From Candidatus Nanosynbacter sp. HMT-352 (lineage in GTDB: Bacteria > Patescibacteriota > Saccharimonadia > Saccharimonadales > Saccharimonadaceae): DNA of 64,000 nt. The translations under genes were made by a program, and so were the position numbers. This document shows, piece after piece, positions 55,888-64,000 of this stretch. Positions within the stretch are counted from its first letter, which is position 1, and each line of letters starts with the position of its first letter. The stretch is taken from contig NZ_CP089288.1 in NCBI RefSeq assembly GCF_022819345.1, positions 558,001 through 622,000 of the forward strand, read 5' to 3'. The notes beneath the pieces are model-generated. The model did no database searches and was not told where the DNA came from. It saw only the letters and a program-made list of their open reading frames with translations.

Positions 55888-58365
55888 CTAGCTCTGAGCC
55901 GGAGGATTTTTAGACTCGTTGTCGTTCTGAGCTGGCGCCGCAGGCGGATAGTTAGCCGGAGGCTGCTCTATAGGCGGCTGCGCGTATGTTGGCGGATATT
56001 GACCAGGCTGCTGCTGATAGTAATTTTGCTGCGGATATTGTTGTTGCGGCGGAATTGGCTGCTGATACGGCTGCTGCGGATATTGAGGCTGCTGCGGGAA
56101 TTGTCCAGCGACAGGATATGGATAAGTATTCATCTTACGTCGATTACTGACAGAAACAGCAATTGCGATAATCGACACTGTTAAGAATAATGCTCCCATT
56201 GAAAGAATCACCACAACCACGATTATAACTGTAGTGTTATTTTCTGATTCGCTCGCTCCAGCTTCTGCACTAGACGCCTCGCTTTCCGTAGAGTCATCTG
56301 GAGTATTGGATGAAACTTCGATCATCTTCGCCACTAAATAATTGTCGGGATATTTTTTATCCAATTGTTCAAATTTAGCTTTTGCCTGAGAATATTTACC
56401 TTGAGAAAAACTCTCCAAGCCATCTTTCCAGAGCTTAGTCAATTCGCCGTTTGCCGATAACGCAACATTATTTTTCTTCGCCATAGTTTTCAGATCAGCG
56501 ACATCACGGAATATCCCCTCTCCAAAACAAGAATTGTTGCGCTCGCTCCTATCCGCACAGGATGAACCGCCGTAGGTGTTTAGTCCAATCTGCTTACCAT
56601 CGTCATCAAACGCTGGACCGCCACTGTTGCCTGCCGCAATTTGCGCGCTCATTGAAAATAGCTTATGACCGCCCGCGTCACTAGCCGAACCAGAAACATC
56701 ACCTTGAGTAACAGTTGGGACAGTCTTACTCTTCTTCGTATTTACGCCGTCGTCGACAATCGCTGGATAACCAATCGCCGTCACCCGATCACCTCTAGAA
56801 ATCCTAGAGCTATCACCTAACTCTACCGCTGGAAATCGCCCTTCAACCTTCAGAATCGCCACGTCACTTTTGTCGCTATTCAGATCCATGCCATGACCCT
56901 TCAAATCAACTTCCGCGTCAATTTTCTTGGCTGGAATATTAGTCTTCGTCTTTTTCCACTTAAGATTGCCCGAACCGTCATCTTCGCGCGCAATAGGTTC
57001 GCTTGAGGTCTGGATGACATAGTCATATCGATCGTTTTGCGAACGTATATTATCGGCAGGAACTTGATTGATAAGACCGAGAATTGCCGCTTGCGCACTC
57101 TGATCGCCGCCATTAGCCTTATTTGCCAAATCCCGAAGCGTCTCTCGAGTCACATAGCCCGCATCTATCACAAACTTTATATATTTATTCATGTTCTCTT
57201 GCGTGTTGAGACCCATGATCATACTCTGATTAGAAACTTCAGTAACATGCCCATTTGTAGCAATGTAGCCATCGTCAGAAACAATCGATCCACTACCAAT
57301 TCCGCCCGTGCATAAGCCATTCAGCTGCATACTCGCACCATTCTGTGCCGTATAAATCATATCAGCACAACGATATGTTCCCACGCGGACCGTAGCAATT
57401 TGATTCCTTGCCACCACTTTGATAACGGACTCTTCGTCTAGTTCTTCCAAGGTGTTCGTGGTATCTTTATCTTCTGAGAAATTTTCCGCCTTAGTTTCGG
57501 TCTTAGCTATCGTAGCGGAAGCCACTTGCGCCTCATTATTGCCATCAGCCCTAACCAAGTAGCTACTGTCTGGATTCTGGAAAGTAACCTTAGCAACCAG
57601 CGCCTCCAGCTGGTCAATATATGGCTGCGTGTATGAATTCTTGCTCAATGCAAAAATCGTCATCCAGTACGGTCTGCCGTTCTGAATCGTTAAATAAGTT
57701 ATTTTTTCGCCGGTTTTCTGCCACTTGCCATCAATAGTGCTTCCGTAATCAACGACCATCTTCTTAAACTTACGTCCAGAAATCGTCGCATCGCTGGTGT
57801 GATATTTTAAGTTCGGGTTATCCTTCTTCTGCTTGTTGATATCACCCTGAAGCATTAAATCCAAATCTGAATATTTCTTCGTGTCCTTGTATTCCTCAGG
57901 CATCGTTGAGCGATCAAAATAAGCTTTTTTGCGCGAAGTTACGATTGAGAAGTCTGGCATAATCTTCCTAAATGAAAACTTCTCCTCTTCCTCCTTCGGC
58001 TTTTCTGAACCTTTTCTGAAATGTAATCGCAAAATCGCATAGGCGCGGCTTTCTTTCAGCTCATCATCAGCATACGTGGTGGCACTATACTGCTTTTCAT
58101 TAGAATCTTTATTTAAGACGTGACCTTCGCCAGTAAAAATACTCTTGTCGTATCGAATTGAATAGCCATATTTGGAAACGACTTTTTGCAAATTCTTAGC
58201 ATCTTCTTCGGCAAAAATCTTCTGGATCTTCTTCTTTGCGGTTTTACTAACCCCGGAAGAGCGATTATTATTAACGACAATCAGCCCAACTATAACGGAT
58301 ACCAAGAAAACTACACCCAGAACGATGGCTACAATTTTTAATTTCTTCATTGACTTCTGATTCAT
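55888..58365 (-). CDS. Membrane-anchored trypsin-like serine protease with Q/P-rich tail
   Basis: The start is the ATG at 58365. The 825-residue protein has an N-terminal membrane helix (about residues 8-30), an unknown region, and a chymotrypsin-fold domain with the triad in ATNGHV (His), KSDVAIL (Asp) and AAGNSGGP with Ser about 581. A TPR-like helical segment follows (KDGLESFSQGKYSQAKAKF), then a second membrane helix (about 713-740) and a roughly 75-residue Pro/Gln/Tyr-rich cytoplasmic tail. The protease should face outside, as in HtrA relatives, but there is no PDZ domain. It may process surface proteins or act in contact with the host cell. Confidence 0.85.
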   Translation of the reverse strand: MNQKSMKKLKIVAIVLGVVFLVSVIVGLIVVNNNRSSGVSKTAKKKIQKIFAEEDAKNLQKVVSKYGYSIRYDKSIFTGEGHVLNKDSNEKQYSATTYADDELKESRAYAILRLHFRKGSEKPKEEEEKFSFRKIMPDFSIVTSRKKAYFDRSTMPEEYKDTKKYSDLDLMLQGDINKQKKDNPNLKYHTSDATISGRKFKKMVVDYGSTIDGKWQKTGEKITYLTIQNGRPYWMTIFALSKNSYTQPYIDQLEALVAKVTFQNPDSSYLVRADGNNEAQVASATIAKTETKAENFSEDKDTTNTLEELDEESVIKVVARNQIATVRVGTYRCADMIYTAQNGASMQLNGLCTGGIGSGSIVSDDGYIATNGHVTEVSNQSMIMGLNTQENMNKYIKFVIDAGYVTRETLRDLANKANGGDQSAQAAILGLINQVPADNIRSQNDRYDYVIQTSSEPIAREDDGSGNLKWKKTKTNIPAKKIDAEVDLKGHGMDLNSDKSDVAILKVEGRFPAVELGDSSRISRGDRVTAIGYPAIVDDGVNTKKSKTVPTVTQGDVSGSASDAGGHKLFSMSAQIAAGNSGGPAFDDDGKQIGLNTYGGSSCADRSERNNSCFGEGIFRDVADLKTMAKKNNVALSANGELTKLWKDGLESFSQGKYSQAKAKFEQLDKKYPDNYLVAKMIEVSSNTPDDSTESEASSAEAGASESENNTTVIIVVVVILSMGALFLTVSIIAIAVSVSNRRKMNTYPYPVAGQFPQQPQYPQQPYQQPIPPQQQYPQQNYYQQQPGQYPPTYAQPPIEQPPANYPPAAPAQNDNESKNPPAQS

Positions 58366-58377
58366 ATTGCTCAAATT

Positions 58378-58872
58378 CTAACGGTAATTTACAAATTGCA
58401 GAGGTGTGTCATAATCACTTTCCCGCAACAAACTAATAACTTTTTGCAGTTCATCCTTCGACGCAGAAGTAACACGAACGAGATCGCCCTGAATTTGCGG
58501 CTTAGCTTTCGGCGCATTAGCGCGAATATCAGCGGCGATCTGCTTCGCCGTCGGCTGATCAAGACCTTGCTTGAACGGAATCTCCCAAGTAGTCTTCAGG
58601 TTCGAAACAACTTTCTCTTTTGATAAATCCAGGACTTTGCTCGACTGACCACGCCCCGCCAATTTCTTGCGCACGATATCCAGAACAGCATCAACTTGCC
58701 AATCATTATCGCCGGTAATTTTCAGACCCTTTTTATCGTCCAGCCAATCAATTGCCGCGCTCGTCCCCTTAAAATCATAACGCCCTTGGATTTCTTTTTC
58801 AGCCTGCATGAAAACATTATTCATCTCAGCCTTGTCAATTTCTGACACAATATCAAACGAAAAACTCGCCAT
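58378..58872 (-). CDS. yajQ: YajQ family protein
   Basis: A 164-residue protein with the YajQ start FSFDIVSEIDKAEMNN and RYDFKGTSA block. The family (UPF0234) binds nucleotides and has been reported to bind cyclic di-GMP in some bacteria. Here it lies between rpsG and the protease gene. Confidence 0.92.
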   Translation of the reverse strand: MASFSFDIVSEIDKAEMNNVFMQAEKEIQGRYDFKGTSAAIDWLDDKKGLKITGDNDWQVDAVLDIVRKKLAGRGQSSKVLDLSKEKVVSNLKTTWEIPFKQGLDQPTAKQIAADIRANAPKAKPQIQGDLVRVTSASKDELQKVISLLRESDYDTPLQFVNYR

Positions 58873-58902
58873 CTTCCCTCCTAATTTTTTCTATTATACC
58901 AA

Positions 58903-58928
58903 AAAATCGCCCCGTTTAGAGCGATTTT
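58903..58928 (-). terminator. Terminator of rpsL-rpsG
   Basis: AAAATCGC/GCGATTTT stem followed by T on the minus strand, just after the rpsG stop. Confidence 0.75.
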
Positions 58929-58951
58929 CTGATTTTGCTTTCGGGCAATAA

Positions 58952-59431
58952 TTAGCCGCGAGCAAAGTGCGCAAAGGCGCGGTTAGCTTCAGCCATCTTG
59001 TGGGTGTCTTCCTTCTTCTTAAAGGCAGCACCAGCTTCATTGTAAGCGTCAACAATTTCCAATGCCAAACGCTGTGAATATGGCATTCCACTACGAGCGC
59101 GAGCTGATTGAACTAACCAGCTAAACGCATAGTGCAATTGTCGATGTCCCTGAACTGGGAATGGAATCTGGTAGTTGGCACCACCAACGCGGCGAGATTT
59201 AACCTCAAAGCTTGGGCTAACATTCTTCAATGCTTTTTCAAACACTGCCAATGGATCTTCAGAATCCAATTTCTTAGCAGCAGTTTCTAGGGCTGCGTAA
59301 ACAGCGCGCTCAGCCGCCAATTTCTTACCGTCTAGCATTGACTTGTTGATCAAGCGCTGAACTAGTACACTTTGGTATCGGCGATCAGGCTTAAGTTCAC
59401 GCTGCAATTTTTTGGTAACTTTACGAGGCAT
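58952..59431 (-). CDS. rpsG: 30S ribosomal protein uS7
   Basis: A 159-residue protein with YQSVLVQRLINKSMLDGKKLAAERAVYAAL and the RRVGGANYQIPFPV block. It follows rpsL by two bases. Confidence 0.97.
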   Translation of the reverse strand: MPRKVTKKLQRELKPDRRYQSVLVQRLINKSMLDGKKLAAERAVYAALETAAKKLDSEDPLAVFEKALKNVSPSFEVKSRRVGGANYQIPFPVQGHRQLHYAFSWLVQSARARSGMPYSQRLALEIVDAYNEAGAAFKKKEDTHKMAEANRAFAHFARG

Positions 59432-59433
59432 GA

Positions 59434-59847
59434 TTATTTATCCCCTTTCTTTGTACCGTACTTAGAGCGACCCTTCTTACGGTTGTTGACACCTTGAAGG
59501 TCAAGCGCACCACGTACGATGTGATAACGCACACCCGGAAGGTCAGGCACACGACCACCGCGGATCAAGACCACAGCGTGCTCCTGCAAGTTGTGACCTT
59601 CACCACCGATGTACGCCCAAACTTCATAGCCGTTGTTCAATTTAACACGAGCAACTTTACGCAAAGCTGAGTTTGGTTTCTTTGGCGTCTTAGTCGTCAC
59701 ACGCACACAAACACCACGCTTAAGCGGTGCATTCTGGTCGTAGTAACGTGTTTTTAGGGCGTTATGAATACGACCTAGTGCTGGCGACTTGGACTTTTTC
59801 TTAGCCGTTTGGCGCGGTTTACGCACCAATTGGTTGATTGTTGGCAT
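59434..59847 (-). CDS. rpsL: 30S ribosomal protein uS12
   Basis: A 137-residue protein starting [13 protein letters not shown] with [19 protein letters not shown], the decoding-centre segment, and [13 protein letters not shown]. The lysine in KKPNSA, changed in streptomycin-resistant strains, is the normal residue here. Confidence 0.98.
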   Translation of the reverse strand: MPTINQLVRKPRQTAKKKSKSPALGRIHNALKTRYYDQNAPLKRGVCVRVTTKTPKKPNSALRKVARVKLNNGYEVWAYIGGEGHNLQEHAVVLIRGGRVPDLPGVRYHIVRGALDLQGVNNRKKGRSKYGTKKGDK

Positions 59848-60028
59848 CCAATTTCTCCTTGGTTGATTAACTAATTATGGCAATTTGCCTTACGGTTTGG
59901 ATTCAGCAACTCCTCTCCGTGTCTATACCTTTTCCGCCGAGATTGCAGTCTGTACACATCCAAATCACCGCGCACTCCGAAAAGAGGAAACTCTACATCT
60001 ATTCTAGCACAGATTTCGTAAAAGTAAA
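59848..60028 (-). promoter_or_regulatory. Promoter and about 145-nt leader of rpsL-rpsG
   Basis: On the minus strand TTTACT (60023-60028), 16 bases, TAGAAT (60001-60006). The leader of about 145 nt holds no gene; a CCAAGGAG ribosome site precedes the rpsL ATG. No known leader motif was recognised. Confidence 0.55.
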
Positions 60029-60118
60029 ATCGCCACTTATTTATACAAAAACAGGGTACTAATTGTCAGAGATGAATTCCTTGCGCAGAATAGACACAAC
60101 TTGTCGCGCATACTTGCC

Positions 60119-60430
60119 CTAATCCATCACCTCCACTAGGAATATTTTCTTTTCAAAGCCGCCGCGTTTTTCTGCTTTTTCTGCGCGAATTTTTTCTAAT
60201 TCCTCCGCGGTACAACCATGCAGGCTTGCGAGAGCATAGACTACTTCCATGATATCGGCAAGCTCATCAGTATTTTTATCTTTTTTATATTCCTCAACTT
60301 CTTCGACTAGCTTTTTTGTAAGCTCCACGGCGTATTCGTCTGTTGTAAGTATTTCGTGAGTTGGCTTTTGCCCGTTGGCCTTAATGATTTCCAAAATTTT
60401 ATCGCGGACAAGTTTGTTATATACTGGCAT
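60119..60430 (-). CDS. MazG-like NTP pyrophosphohydrolase
   Basis: A 103-residue all-alpha protein with KLVRDKILEIIKANG at the start and the acidic metal-binding helices LVEEVEEYKK and DELADIMEVVYAL, as in phosphoribosyl-ATP pyrophosphohydrolase-like MazG relatives. It likely hydrolyses unwanted nucleoside triphosphates. It has a strong AAAGGAGG ribosome site. Confidence 0.85.
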   Translation of the reverse strand: MPVYNKLVRDKILEIIKANGQKPTHEILTTDEYAVELTKKLVEEVEEYKKDKNTDELADIMEVVYALASLHGCTAEELEKIRAEKAEKRGGFEKKIFLVEVMD

Positions 60431-60488
60431 AAAACCTCCTTTAATTGTTTATATTATATAATTTTTTTCCTATAAAAAATCAATTTAA

Positions 60489-60524
60489 AGTGAAAACTCC
60501 ATCCCCGTTCGTGGAGTTTTCACT
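60489..60524. terminator. Strong hairpin between the hydrolase and MazG-like genes
   Basis: AGTGAAAACTCCA pairs with TGGAGTTTTCACT (13 bp, 10-nt loop). There is no immediate T run on either side, so it may terminate weakly or stabilise transcript ends. Confidence 0.5.
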
Positions 60525-60564
60525 CGGCACGGCTAGAGTGGAGTGTCACAAAAACACAGGATAA

Positions 60565-61542
60565 CTACACAGCTTCATACCCAGAATATCGCTCCGCCTC
60601 CGTCCACCATCCGATATTATCTTGTGATGCATGCACGCCACCTTCAGACATCAGTCTAACAACTCGAAGTCCGCTCTCCGCCAATCGCAACGCTAAACGA
60701 TCGTTAAATTCGCTTGGACTGACTTTACTTTCTGTGCCGTTTAAGATAGTTAAAGCAGTATCTCCGTCAATTGCTGGGTTTTTTCTATTCTTAGCCTCAA
60801 TAATCGTATTTCCGATATCATGACGATTAATAGCCCACGGATAATAAAACAGTCCAGCCGTTCGACGAATCGCAATATTAGCCAACTCCTTTGCACCATT
60901 AATTTTTCTTAAATAAGCAACCCATTCGGGATTATTCTTCAATATATCCGCGTACCCGTCACCGCCGTGCATCATGAAATTGGCAGCAAACTGTAAAAAA
61001 TTACTCTCTTCACCAAGACCAGCCGTTTCCCATAAGTCCATCCGCTCCAGATGAACTTCTTCCGGTGCGGTACACACAATAGCCGACGCAACGTGAGCTC
61101 CAAGCGACGCCCCCAGAACGCGACTAACTGAATTAAAATCCAGACCAGCATAATCCAACCCTTGAGCAATAGCATCCCACTGTTTTATGGCGCCAGGCTT
61201 AAAATCTCCCGACGAAAGCGCCCGCTTAATATACCCAGGCATCTCCGGTAAATCAGGTTCAACACCTGGGTTATCTACATATATCGCCACATCGCCCTTT
61301 ATAGCTGCGGTGGCTTTTGCTCGCTCCTGAGACAATGGATTATGGAGCGTACCATCAGACCACTGAGGCAAGATTATCGTAGCTTTCCCATTAACATCTC
61401 CTTGACGAGCATCGGCTATATAAACGCCCAGACCGTTATCCGTTATGATTCGCTCACAAGCGACATCGTCCCAGCCATTTGGCTTTGGCACTTGACTACA
61501 ATCCTTTTTAGGCATAGTCTTGGCTGTAAATAATTCGCCCAC
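60565..61542 (-). CDS. Alpha/beta hydrolase fold protein
   Basis: A 325-residue protein that probably starts at GTG 61542 (a GAGAG sequence lies upstream; ATG at 61515 is the alternative). A nucleophile elbow GASLGAH lies near residue 145 and a histidine in GGVHASQDN near the C-terminus can complete the triad. The region between has a helical lid. No close family was recognised. Confidence 0.65.
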   Translation of the reverse strand: MGELFTAKTMPKKDCSQVPKPNGWDDVACERIITDNGLGVYIADARQGDVNGKATIILPQWSDGTLHNPLSQERAKATAAIKGDVAIYVDNPGVEPDLPEMPGYIKRALSSGDFKPGAIKQWDAIAQGLDYAGLDFNSVSRVLGASLGAHVASAIVCTAPEEVHLERMDLWETAGLGEESNFLQFAANFMMHGGDGYADILKNNPEWVAYLRKINGAKELANIAIRRTAGLFYYPWAINRHDIGNTIIEAKNRKNPAIDGDTALTILNGTESKVSPSEFNDRLALRLAESGLRVVRLMSEGGVHASQDNIGWWTEAERYSGYEAV

Positions 61543-61630
61543 AATCTAATCTCTCTTTCTTAACAATCAAGCTGAGTGTTTCATTTAGTGTCCACGTATT
61601 ATACAACCTTTCTTGTGAACAATCAATAGA

Positions 61631-61656
61631 AAACCGCCTCGGAATTGAGGCGGTTT
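61631..61656 (-). terminator. Terminator of rpoC
   Basis: AAACCGCCTC/GAGGCGGTTT, a 10-bp perfect stem followed by TTCT on the minus strand after the rpoC stop. Confidence 0.85.
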
Positions 61657-61678
61657 CTGTAGTTGCGAAGCCTACTTA

Positions 61679-64000
61679 TTAAGCAGCAACTTCTTCTTCG
61701 ACGAATTCGTCTTCGCTCGGTGTTTCGAATTCTTCATCTTCTTCGACTGCGCCAGTTCCTACCGGAATCTTGCGGCCGATGATGACGTTTTCCTTCAAAC
61801 CGTGCAAGTGGTCGGCTCGACCAGATACGGCGGCGTTGATCAAGACGCGAGTAGTGTCCTGGAAGGATGCGGCTGATAGCCATGAGTCGCTCCAGATTGA
61901 CACCTTCGTGATACCGAGTAGCAATTGTGTGTAGCTAATCAAGTTCTTACCTTCAGCAGCCAATTGCTTATTTGCATTGACCACAGCGGCCTTAGAAACG
62001 ATATCGCCAGTCACGAATTCGCTATCACCAGCATCTTCGATTTGTACGCGACTAAACATTTGGCGAACAATAATCTCCAAGTGCTTGTCAGCCACGTCCT
62101 GACCCTGAGCAGCGTAGATTCGCAGAACTTCGTTGATGATGTAGCGCTGAGTTGCCTCAACACCCTTAAGTCGCATCAAATCGTGCAAGTTCAATGATCC
62201 AGCCGTCAATCGATCACCAGCTTCGACAACATCGTTTGCCTTAACGACCAACTGCATATTGCCTGGAATTTCGTAGCGAGTTGGTGAAGCAGCCTCTGCC
62301 GCTATCACCAAAGTATCTTCAGCCGACTCAATCACACCGTCAAATGGCGCGATCAAAGGTCGAGTGTCGCTCTCGCCAGTTGCCAAGACGTCGCCAGCCT
62401 TAACGCTTGAGCCAGCCTTAACTACAACAGTTCGGCCTTCCAATGGCAATCGCTCAACCTTACCAGATTCTGGTGTAATTTGAACGATATATTTCTTGCC
62501 ATCTTCCCAAACGTCAACCAAACCAGCAACTTCCGTAATGAATGCTTGGCCTTTTGGTGTGCGTGCTTCAAACAACTCTTCAACACGAGGCAAACCTTGG
62601 GTAATGTCACCACCAGCAACACCAGAGTTGTGGAAGGTACGAAGCGTCAACTGAGTACCCGGCTCACCAACTGACTGAGCGGCGATAACACCAACTGGCT
62701 GATGATTGCCAACCAATTTACCAGTCGACATATCAATACCGTAACTTCGTTGTGGAATGCCGTTAAGGTTGTTTGTCGATAATACAGATTGAATCTTAAC
62801 GCTTTCAATGCTTTCGTCGTCATCAATTGAATCTGCGATTTCACGCGTGATCAATTCGTTCTTATTGACGTGACCTGGAATTGTTTCGGCAGCATAACGA
62901 CCAGCCAAACGGTTTGAAAAGTCGATCATCGTCTCTTCAGTTTCTGATCGGTAAATTGCGTAACCTTCATCATCGCCATCAGTATCTTCAACGGTGAAGA
63001 CATCTTGCGCAACATCTACCAAACGACGAGTCAAGTAACCTGAGTCGGCAGTCTTAAGCGCCGTGTCAATAAGACCCTTACGCGCACCACGGGTTGCGAT
63101 AAAGGCTTCAAGGCTAGACAAACCTCCGGTGTAAGAGCTGCGGATTGGAAGCTCAATCTCATGGTTGGTTGCGTCCATCTGAACACCAATCATGGCGCTC
63201 GCCAACTTCACGTTGGAAATATCACCACGAGCACCAGAGTTGACCATCATAGAAATACTGGTGTCCATGTGCGCCAATTGGTCTTTCAAGAATGCCGTAA
63301 TCTTATTGTCAACGTTTCGCCATGCGCTAACCGTCAAGTTATATCGCTCTTCCTCGGTAATCAAACCTTGGTCGAATTGCTCAGAAATCAAAGCCGCCTT
63401 AGCATCACCTTCAGCCACAAATTGAGGGATTTCCTCGAAGTGGACGTAGTCGGTCATACCAGTCGACACAGCCGCAACCGTAGCAAAGCGGAAAGCTTGA
63501 CCCTTCATACGGTCTGCAATCTTAGCGGTTTCTTCGGCGCCGTACTTGTTAAAGATTTGTGCCAGCACCTTCTTAAGCTGCTTTTTAGTCTGGACATTGT
63601 TATCGTATGGAAAATCTTCAGGCAGAATCTCATTGAAGAAGACACGACCCAAAGTTGTTTCACGCATTTTACCTTTCGCAAAGATACGAATTGGGGTTTG
63701 CAAGTGAATTACGCCATTGTCGTAAGCCATTTCTGCCTCATAAACAGAGCTGTAAGTTTTAACCTCGTCAGTCTGAGCTTGCGGCTTGTCGTAAGTCAAG
63801 TAATAGTTGCCAAGCACGATGTCCTGCGAAATGTGCAGCACTGGCGCGCCATCGGCAGGCTTCAACAAGTTAGCAGTTGCACTCATCAATTCACGAGCCT
63901 CAGCCTGAGCCTCTTTTGATAGCGGCAAGTGAACAGCCATCTGGTCACCGTCGAAGTCGGCGTTAAATCCAGCACAAACTAGCGGGTGCAATTGAATAGC
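61679..64000 (-). CDS. rpoC: RNA polymerase beta' subunit, C-terminal part (cut by window edge)
   Basis: About 773 residues of beta' are visible. The fragment begins just before the catalytic NADFDGDQM motif, whose three aspartates hold the active-site Mg, and continues through the bridge-helix/trigger-loop region ([36 protein letters not shown]) to an acidic C-terminus. The frame stays open to the window end, so the 5' part lies outside. Confidence 0.97.
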   Translation of the reverse strand, partial: AIQLHPLVCAGFNADFDGDQMAVHLPLSKEAQAEARELMSATANLLKPADGAPVLHISQDIVLGNYYLTYDKPQAQTDEVKTYSSVYEAEMAYDNGVIHLQTPIRIFAKGKMRETTLGRVFFNEILPEDFPYDNNVQTKKQLKKVLAQIFNKYGAEETAKIADRMKGQAFRFATVAAVSTGMTDYVHFEEIPQFVAEGDAKAALISEQFDQGLITEEERYNLTVSAWRNVDNKITAFLKDQLAHMDTSISMMVNSGARGDISNVKLASAMIGVQMDATNHEIELPIRSSYTGGLSSLEAFIATRGARKGLIDTALKTADSGYLTRRLVDVAQDVFTVEDTDGDDEGYAIYRSETEETMIDFSNRLAGRYAAETIPGHVNKNELITREIADSIDDDESIESVKIQSVLSTNNLNGIPQRSYGIDMSTGKLVGNHQPVGVIAAQSVGEPGTQLTLRTFHNSGVAGGDITQGLPRVEELFEARTPKGQAFITEVAGLVDVWEDGKKYIVQITPESGKVERLPLEGRTVVVKAGSSVKAGDVLATGESDTRPLIAPFDGVIESAEDTLVIAAEAASPTRYEIPGNMQLVVKANDVVEAGDRLTAGSLNLHDLMRLKGVEATQRYIINEVLRIYAAQGQDVADKHLEIIVRQMFSRVQIEDAGDSEFVTGDIVSKAAVVNANKQLAAEGKNLISYTQLLLGITKVSIWSDSWLSAASFQDTTRVLINAAVSGRADHLHGLKENVIIGRKIPVGTGAVEEDEEFETPSEDEFVEEEVAA

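Noticed and set aside
60489-60524. Strong 13-bp hairpin as a riboswitch
   Set aside because: It is a simple stem between a gene end and the next gene start with no conserved aptamer features; it is better read as a transcript-end structure.
63161-63919. A 252-codon plus-strand open frame opposite rpoC
   Set aside because: It is antisense to the conserved rpoC coding region, its translation shows no recognisable motif, and no initiation signals were seen.

Overview
This window looks like a chromosome segment of a Patescibacteria/CPR bacterium, most likely a Candidatus Saccharibacteria (TM7) member. The evidence is a compact layout of mostly 1-4 nt gene junctions and a ribosomal set with no uL30 gene between rpsE and rplO. 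bL36 has lost its zinc cysteines, and there is no adk or map between secY and infA. Host-dependent-style metabolism is suggested by L-lactate dehydrogenase and alpha-glucan enzymes. UGA is used as a normal stop, which argues against Absconditabacteria or Gracilibacteria. The lineage call is inference from gene content.

Layout: 0-5.5 kb holds a YgjP-type metallopeptidase, a P-loop kinase, tRNA-Trp, a GT4 glucan synthase coupled to a GH57 amylase, rpmG and an ADP-ribosylglycohydrolase. 5.55-14.55 kb is a defence operon: PLD-SNF2 helicase, DUF4391 protein, type III Mod methylase with a -1 frameshift, and type III Res. A near-identical promoter/leader module precedes both the helicase and mod. 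14.6-17.1 kb carries tRNA-Thr(GGT), tRNA-Tyr, tRNA-Thr(TGT), small orphans and a GC-rich gene with tryptophan heptads. 17.1-24 kb holds TPR, holB, an RluA-type pseudouridine synthase, trpS, a HAM1-like NTPase, grpB, CYTH and hydrolase genes.

24-45.5 kb is the ribosomal protein superoperon on the minus strand, read from rpsJ down to rpsI: S10, spc and alpha operons. It is broken between rpsH and rplF by about 4.8 kb of unrelated genes (alpha/beta hydrolase, SMUG2-like uracil-DNA glycosylase, two NUDIX hydrolases, a HAM1/RdgB pyrophosphatase, an M16-like peptidase). Plus-strand membrane-protein genes are inserted on both sides of secY. 45.5-64 kb holds ldh, tuf, tgt, glgB, an orphan membrane protein, a ThrE-like exporter, an HD-domain protein, fusA, a membrane-anchored trypsin-like protease, yajQ, rpsG, rpsL, a MazG-like NTPase, an alpha/beta hydrolase and the 3' part of rpoC.

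The most notable structure is two gene cassettes (grpB; SMUG2-like gene plus hydrolase). Each is flanked by a direct repeat that duplicates the 3' end of the gene just upstream (57 bp of the CYTH gene; 72 bp of rpsH with its terminator). This resembles attL/attR sites of integrated elements, but no integrase is seen. Many genes have a -10 box 6-8 nt before the start codon, suggesting leaderless mRNAs. No CRISPR array, rRNA or recognisable insertion sequence was seen.
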